Of a DNA stretch of 64,000 bases, positions 56,765 to 64,000 are shown in pieces. This DNA comes from Daldinia sp. FL1419 (lineage: Eukaryota; Ascomycota; Sordariomycetes; Xylariales; Hypoxylaceae). The first letter of the stretch is position 1. Each line of letters begins with the position of its first letter. The stretch lies in the NCBI GenBank assembly GCA_025201765.1, contig MU623362.1, positions 1-64,000 on the forward strand, in the 5' to 3' direction. The position numbers and the translations under genes are program-made. Below the pieces are notes generated by a model. The model worked only from the letters and a program-made list of their open reading frames with translations, made no database searches and was not told the DNA's origin.

Positions 56765-59700
56765 CACGGCGGGCTATGGCATCCAGTCTAGAGACCGGAG
56801 CACTTCCGCCAGGGTAACCTCGTCGCAATTGTCGTCGCAATTTAAATCGGCCGTGAAAGCGAGCAATTATATGATAAGAAGCAATCAATTGAGTTGTTAA
56901 TGAAAAATGAACAATGGCTTAGCCCACAACTATTTTGATATATCGTGAGTGCAGAGGAAATATAGATAGTTGACGCGCGAAAGCCGTACTCGAGACTCGA
57001 GGATTCCTTGACAAGCCAGCCACTCGAATTAGGTCACACCTCAGAAGCAACCATCCAAGGGGTTTTAAAAGACGAATGGCGCATGCGATTAGTTCGGTAT
57101 AATTATTGGTTATGGGGTTTCGAAGAGAGATGTCGAGAAGGGGTGGAACGGATTAGTAACATAGGACTCGAGACAAGCGAAGGCGCACATATGTGTGTTG
57201 TTCTATGATCGAAAGCGTGTGGATAGAGCCGAGAAGGTTAAAAAAGAAAAAAAAGAATAAAAAAGTCGAAAAGGTGGTCGCGCCTCACAGCCCCTACTGC
57301 GAGTATCTAAAGGGAAGCGACGTTACACTCTAATAGGAACGATAATTCGTTTCGCGGCGTCTGCGATCAAAGTTTCCAAACGTGTTCTTTTCAATAACAG
57401 TCGTTTTCTCTTCTTTTAATTCATTTACGCTGTGGAAAGGGTTGGTCGTATTGGTTAGGTTAGGAAGAAGAAGAAAAATACTCAATGCCCGTTAACTTGG
57501 ACATGGGCGTTTCGAAATTACTCTAGTAACGATGCCGGAAGACTGGGCAACACAGATGTTGATGAGGAGACGACAAGGGAATAGTATACAGGCGGGTTGT
57601 ACGTGACGTTCTGACAAAAAAATAAAAAGCAGGGGAGGGTTGGTAGGTATTTCGAGGTAATCGAAGTAACAAGCAATGACCAGAAGACCAAGAGATGGGA
57701 ACTGAAAAGGGCGTAGACTAGAGTTCTTCCCCCAATGTGGATCGTGCAATAGAAGGGAAAAAAGGAAAGGGTAACAACAAGTTGAAGTTCTGCGATTAAT
57801 CGGGTGTCATTTTTAGTGCGACGGCAGTGAAAGCTGCTTGTTTCCAGGAATCCCAAGGTCCACCGCGTTGTTGGGTACATGTGTGTACTTCGTACATGTG
57901 TACCCAAGCATGTACCTAATGTATGGAAGTAGGCATGGAGATATGGAGGCGTATGGAGAGAGGTACCCGTATGGGCACTAACTGCATGTGCTAGAATCCA
58001 GCGGTACCTAAGGATCGTAAGGTGATAAATGGGGACCATTAGGGTGGTTGGTAAATAACGTGGTACCCAGGTAAACCCGATCTGCCCGATGTTTAAAGTC
58101 AGGCCTTGTGGATTAGCTGCTATATGTCAGTTCCTCTGTCATAGGTATAGAAGAAGAAAAAAAGACTCGAGACATTGTATTCAAAAAGCAATTCCGAAGG
58201 TTAATCTCATACATCCGGAAAACGCAAGCTACTAATGTAACCTCAGATGTTAGGCATATAAGTGCCATATACGTTGTAACACGTACACAGATAAATGATA
58301 CGAAAGCGTACTTCTATGTAGACCTACCTAACCTAAGGCAATGCATAGTCGTACCTACTTACAAAAAGCATCCCCAATCCAAACCGTACCCCTCCTATCA
58401 CAGCGGGCTATGTACTAAGGTTCCTTCGACCTGCCCTCTTTAGAGCCCATGTACATAACATAACCCATGTAGGTATACGTATGTACAATATTTCATGTAA
58501 TTATATATAATACATATACCTACCTAGGTATGTATGTATGTAGTTACGCTCTATGCACATCTTATAATTACGAGCTCTGCCTTTCGAATTGTACCTTTTG
58601 AATTGTACCTTTCGAGTTGTACATGCGCACTACTTCAAGCAATCTCGATATGCAGGTAATGCAATGTATCTTTGTGTCTAATTCGTGCGGCTGATGGAAT
58701 ATCGGCGGCTAGATACCGCACCTTGGTAACCGCAACAAGAGGAATACGGAATCGTTAATAATTGAGATTATCGTAGCCAATAGCGAGATCATGGCGAAAT
58801 TGATAGTGGAAGTGATGAATGTAAAAGTGCCCACAATGCGATGGGGTTTCGGGGCTGCCGTCTAGAAGCTGTGGTAGAAGGGACGGACTCAGGTCTGCTT
58901 ACGTCTTTTGGTTCCCTGCGTGTGCATCGTAAGCATAAATCCACTATAAAAGCACAAGCTTCAGCGAAAGACGAAATATTACTGGTTATAACGGTCATAT
59001 TCCCTGCGGATGGTCCGTGATATCCCTGTTAAGCCGGGCAACCACGAGGAACCTTGGCAACCATTTTTAGGTGCTTCTAGCCAGCTTCGAAGCCTTCCAG
59101 AAGCCTTATAGAAGCCTGTAGCGAAGGGCCTTAGAAATCGCAAGGAAAAATGAAGAAAGAGTGGGTAAGTGGGAAAGTGGGAAAAGCGGGAAAGGTGGAT
59201 TAACCAAGCCAATAAGATGCGTAATATTAGACCCATACAGTACGTACGCAGTTACACAACACGCACTTTTTGCCTTTTAGCTTGTCGTCTTTTCGACGAT
59301 CATTCATCGACTCATGCAGCAGCTTGCAGCCCACGCAACCCACGCAATTTTCGCAACCATTGAAGATCCATTGATTTCGCCTAGATTAACCTTGGGATTG
59401 CCTTTGGCTGGTTTAGCTAGTTTGGCTACTGATGGCTGCTTGAGCTTCCGACGCGCGATAACAATTCATTACTAACACGTATTTATCATCCATTCAACAT
59501 AAACGAGATCCATCCTCTTGGTTTACTTTATCTATTAGTTAAGGCGGGAATAGTTCGGACTTTTTGCTGTTTGTCGAACCATATATCCAATACAGGTCTG
59601 ATTGTACTGGGAACATTTGAAGCGGTTATGTCATGGCAAGAGATTTCTCATCATGTATGTAATCATACAATGAGGAGCAAACGATGGCCACATGGTTCCC

Positions 59701-62700
59701 ACGGCTCTCCCTGTGACCAACGTTCATTTCTAAATATGGTCCTATCCAGATTTGCCTCTTTTATGTTCGTATGTACATAAGTTTTGGGCATCTGAGATAA
59801 TGAGCGCCTTAGGAATAAGTAGGGCTAGAAATAAGTGACTCACTGTCGCTCGTGTTTATCCACGGCATTGAATCCGCCAACGAAGCGAATTGCCAATGAT
59901 TTATTATTTTTTTATGTTTCTCTGCCGTAGTATTTCCCCTCTTGTGACGAAAGCATGTGTAAAACACATTGTCGTTAGTGCATAGGTGTGTATATTCCTG
60001 CCTATCGCGTCTATTGCCACGTAAAAACCATATGCGGTTATATGCAGAAGAACTATCGAAACAAAAGAAAAAAAAATTATGTAATAATGGTCAAGCCCAA
60101 AAAAACACATGTCAGAAATGAATATAATTCATCCTACAACTTTCCTCAAAACAGAAAATACTACGAATTGGCGGTCGAAATAAGCGTGCTTCAATTTATA
60201 GTGTATTCATGTCGCGTAGTGATTTGAATAATACACCTGAACATGGCTTACATTTTTTATCTGGGTACATAAGGTACCTAGGCAAGTAGGTACCTAGGTA
60301 GGGTAGGTTAGGTACCTCTTACAAGTACACTGGGGAGATACATAGGTCATTATTAGATCCATACCTAAGGTTATACGCCCAAGTGGATGTACCATAGTGT
60401 ATGGATATAAGTATATGCCTAAGGCTATCAAGCTGCTAAGGTCCAGTAGTTATCTCAAGTTGAAAATCCTCCAGGACTACTAGGTATCGCCTAATGAGGT
60501 TTTTTTTTTTTTCGCGATTTCAACTTTAGAAGTATCTAGTCAAGTACCTGAATGTACCTCTTCTATTGCCAATAATAAAGGCTTAACCTAGAATAGAATA
60601 TTGTGCATCATTTTGCGTATTACAAGCCTTTAACCGTATGTCTCTCTCTTTCGGTCCCTGGATTAACAATATTAAATCCCTGCATTTTCTACTTAAGAAA
60701 TGCCTAAGTAATGTCTCTTCATATCTCTTTACGGTATTACTAATGGTCCCTTCCGGCTGTGTAACCCCCAAACAGCAACTTCGCCGCTTCCTTTTGGTGA
60801 CCTTCCCCTTACAGTAGCATCCTCTACAACGGAGAGCGCTTGTTGGGTTTGTACTAGCCCCACATGGGCAAAACACCACAAATCGAAGTCTCGGATCTGT
60901 TTTCCATCACCTTACTGTGGTATTACACGGACCCCACCCGCTTGGTTCTTGGATGTAAGAGCCCTAAACCAACCTTAAACATTTCACTTTCACCATGCAT
61001 ACCTCCTATGTAGGTAGGTAGGTACACTAGTAGGTGTCTATACAGATCCAAATCATATATTTTATATTGTCGTATAACTACCTCACTACCACCCTACCTG
61101 TAACCTAGTTATTCATATATACTTGAACATATTTTAACTAGTTAGTTAGTTATATCGATCCAGTTCATTCGAGCGACTCTGAATCGTACACGATCGTAAT
61201 CCAATACTCTCCGTAGTCTCTAACCTAGCTACTTAGGTACACGTACGCTCAGGTATGTATCCAGCCGGGGGCTGCGACCGGATTCACGGAAGTGATGTGC
61301 GATTGACGAACCAGCAAGGCTAAGAAGATCATAAAGTCTACCCAGCCTATCTTAATTCGAGATGGCCTCGGTCCTAACAACGAGGCCGTACAGGCCCTAC
61401 ACGGCTTGCCCTGCCATTATCCTATTACAATAGATTATCTAATCTACGTCGCAAGTCTCGTCGTATTATCCATGGATCACGATTATGTGTGCTACACTAA
61501 AACTGCAGGGTCCATTCGTGAGCATGTTCCTAGATGCTCAGCCTCATAGGGTATCTCGAGACGCGGCGCCTACGTCTAATCGGTTCACCAATGACAGTCA
61601 CATCAGTCCTATTGACGTCAATTATATTATTGGAATGCTTCACCGCTTCTATATTCGGGTCAGCCGCCAGCCGCCAGCCTCCAGCCTTACTACGGTTCGT
61701 ATTGTCTCTTTTGCCATTACATCTAGTTAGAGATATCAGATGTGTGAGATAATAGAACTTACACCTCAGATCTCCGAAGTTTCCGCGGCTCGTCCGGAAC
61801 CAGGTTTCCTTTTACCGAGCCTCTGATGACGTTAGCAATAATAACATCATAACAGCTGCTAATATAATGCCTCAAGAAGTAGCAGAAACTTATAAACTTC
61901 CTGATTTTCGCGAATAATCGTAAGTATCCACGATATTGCGACCTCACACCACATGCACGTTCCAGTTCATCGGGTACGGAATGTACCGCATTAGGTTTGG
62001 TTGCCTTTCTATGCCCTGATTGAAACTTGGTCCAAGTCCGCCGCAGCCAAGAATATTCCCGATATTCGCAAGGCTTCCTATCCGGTGCGGCAGGTTGTCG
62101 TCATCTTCTGCCAGTTTTCTTGCATTGCTTCGCCCGTCAACGCGGTTTCTATATTTGGTCTCAGCTCAGCGTGCCAGTAAATGAACAAACATCGTGCGAT
62201 TAGAGTCACATTCCTAATCCCGCGGCTGGGATCGACAACCACGAGTGAAAACGAGCCTTAAACGAGACACAGGACCGATGCAGGCCGCCAAAAAATAAAA
62301 AAAATAAAAAAAAATAAAAAAAAGAGAGAGATCTATAGTTTTGGTTTGGACACTTCCCCATTATTTTAACCGTGGCTCACCAAGTATCGTGTAACCTATC
62401 TCGATGCGTTATTTGGGATTAAAAGTTCCCAGATGAGCTGACGTGTCCCCAGAATGAGCGTCTTCGATGGAGAACAGGCGCAGATGCCCAACATTCGAGC
62501 GAGGAAACTCCCGATCGTGAGGTGCTATTTTCGAAAGATTTGTGCTTGAAGAACTTACTAGTAATAGATCAAAGGACCCGATTTGCCTGAAATTTCTAAC
62601 GGTTAGGTTTCTCGCTCATCTATGAACGCCCGAGCTGAGCAGACTTCTTCTAACACACTAGCATACAACTCCAAATTACAACAATGCAGTCCGCTCGAAA

Positions 62701-64000
62701 CTTCGCCATTCGTCACGGCTTGTCTCGCTGTTCCGAGTCCAGTCCAAGTCTAAGCCTCCGCGAAACCATCGTGGCGCCCCAAGTCCTATGCAGTTAAGAG
62801 AGTCACGCGGACCTAGCTAGCTTAGAGAGGCGTGTACGCAATTACAATAGTAGGTCTCTACGGAGCCTCATGCTCCCTTTTCTCCACCGTTGTGCTATCA
62901 ATTTACAGCAAAGCCCACAGGATATACTTGCCACTGGGTGCTGGAATGGCCGTTGCCCCCTATACCAACAAATTTCATAGTCTAACCTAGCTACGGGTCG
63001 GGGATATAATCGTCTCACCAAACGCCGATCATCTTGCCTGCAGACACAGCGGTGCTACCTAAGCCTGACAGTTTCTACAGTTCGTGCAGATACACGAACC
63101 ATCGTGACCGTCTGTACAATTGCCACATGAGGCACTAGGTACAGCTCATATTTTGCATTGCCAATATATCATGTGAATTGGAAATTAGATATAATTAGAA
63201 CTAGAATACTCGTGCTATATACGAATAAACAGACTTATATTACTACCGATAGTCATGCATAATGAACATAGCGAACAATCTTAAAACTGTATACATGGTC
63301 GTACGTCAGCTAGCTAGCTCTAAGGCGATCGTATTTGCCACTACACAAATCGTGTCGCAGCGAAGAGCGCTTCGCCATCAAGGCAGGCATCTAAATAATA
63401 AAAATAGCTCTTCCCGAGACTGGATTGAGCAGTTGATACGAATGCCCAAGCCTTTGCCGTGGGAAAGCAGTCTCCCATGGCCGGAAATTATCCTAGACGG
63501 GTAGGGTGCATGCGTCGTCCAGCAGTGCGTTTTGACATTCTACGAAGAAAAAAAAAAAAAAGTCTTATGCATAAACACCATCCCTTACTTCAAAGCCTTA
63601 CGCTACGAGTATCAACCGTACGGCTCTGGGAGCAGCTTAACCCGACGTTACTCGAGGACTAATTCAATATTTCCAACGGAACTTATAGGTGCCTAGGTAA
63701 ATTTCAGTGATCGAGCTCAGACAACCCGAGCATAAGTCATGAATCGATTACACCGCCACCGTCAATTATACACCCGTCCAAAATTCATAATAGAAGCAAA
63801 AAGCATCTTATCATTCATAACATAAGTTATATACAAGTGATGCTACCTACAAGCTCTCTCTCCACGTCGCGACGAGCCGGCGAGAAACGCCCCCTTAAAT
63901 GCAAGACAAAGACAGACAGTCTATTAAACTCCGTCTTGGCACTAGACACTCCTAATCGTGACTTGCGTGGTCGGCCAAAGATGATGCTATGCTATTTCCG
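56765..64000. other. Gene-poor right end of the window (7.2 kb)
   Basis: The first 500 bp are the presumed PDE promoter, with A/T-rich and A-rich tracts. Beyond that, frames are short and unmotivated: 57518-58039 minus (173 codons) is hydrophobic but reads antisense to A/G-rich DNA. TACCTAGGTA-type words occur at 58508-58530, 60265-60320 and 61010-61035. A TAAAAAA-type A-rich tract lies at 62287-62324. A small cysteine-rich ORF at 60583-60879 and a possible transporter fragment at 62042-62180 are treated separately. No tRNA was recognised. Confidence 0.5.
60583..60879 (-). CDS. Small cysteine-rich ORF with a zinc-ribbon-like motif, uncertain
   Basis: 98 codons on the minus strand without an ATG at the start (the first codon is GTG), so a real gene would need an upstream exon or be partial. 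It contains CPCG, then STNPTSALRCRGC, a C-X-C-X4-N-X6-C-X2-C pattern like small zinc ribbons or RanBP2-type fingers. This is followed by a basic KVTKRKRRSCC stretch and a helical C-terminal half (VKRYEETLLRHFLSRKCRDLILLIQ). The frame is open upstream for only about seven codons. No family was recognised. It may be a chance ORF or the last exon of a small gene. Confidence 0.2.
   Translation of the reverse strand: MVFCPCGASTNPTSALRCRGCYCKGKVTKRKRRSCCLGVTQPEGTISNTVKRYEETLLRHFLSRKCRDLILLIQGPKERDIRLKACNTQNDAQYSILG

Noticed and set aside
57518..58039. 173-codon hydrophobic minus-strand frame
   Set aside because: The hydrophobicity comes from reading the complement of A/G-rich DNA. There is no family signature.
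1..64000. CRISPR array, biosynthetic gene cluster, phage or plasmid functions
   Set aside because: The window is eukaryotic, with spliced fungal housekeeping and signalling genes. None of the core enzymes or repeat-spacer patterns is present.

Overview
The window is chromosomal DNA of a filamentous ascomycete, most likely a Sordariomycete. The evidence is the many short introns (about 50-90 nt, GTANGT donors, CTAAC/CTAAT branch sites), the fungal-only gene families (DUF3425 bZIP, ppk6-like protein, a long disordered protein), AT-rich islands that look like RIP-mutated repeats, and the intergenic TACCTAGGTA/TAGG words. Exon structures below were assembled by hand from splice signals and reading-frame agreement. 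No database search was possible.

Layout. 1-3420 is an AT-rich degenerate repeat island. It opens with ten evenly spaced GATA-type sites and contains a long block almost free of cytosine on the + strand. 4.6-16.5 kb is a gene block: TIM13 (+), an NSRP1/CCDC55-like splicing factor (-), a dsRNA-binding-domain protein (+), a secreted protein with a cyanovirin-like pattern (+), tRNA 2'-phosphotransferase TPT1 (-), and a disordered fungal protein of about 1061 aa (-) split across two long reading frames. 16.5-26.5 kb has no recognisable gene. It holds a 2467-bp TIR element flanked by TA, with three internal copies of one module, and a 235-bp MITE-like element.

26.5-56.8 kb is a second gene block: a Msg5/Pmp1-type dual-specificity phosphatase (+), the HUT1 nucleotide-sugar transporter (-), a three-KH RNA-binding protein (-), a ppk6-like protein with acidic trafficking-type motifs (-), a bZIP-DUF3425 protein (+), a TBC1D5-type Rab GAP (+), a PAS kinase (-) and a PDE2-type cAMP phosphodiesterase (-). 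56.8-64 kb has no convincing gene apart from one small cysteine-rich ORF.

Several genes belong to nutrient and stress signalling (MAPK phosphatase, PAS kinase, cAMP phosphodiesterase, KH protein, Rab GAP), but the genes stand singly on both strands. Nothing suggests a biosynthetic cluster, an operon or a defence island. The most unusual signals are non-coding: the strand-specific cytosine loss, the phased GATA array, the TIR element built from inverted and direct copies of one module, and a 7-bp CGTCA array upstream of the Rab GAP gene. No tRNA, rRNA or CRISPR was recognised.
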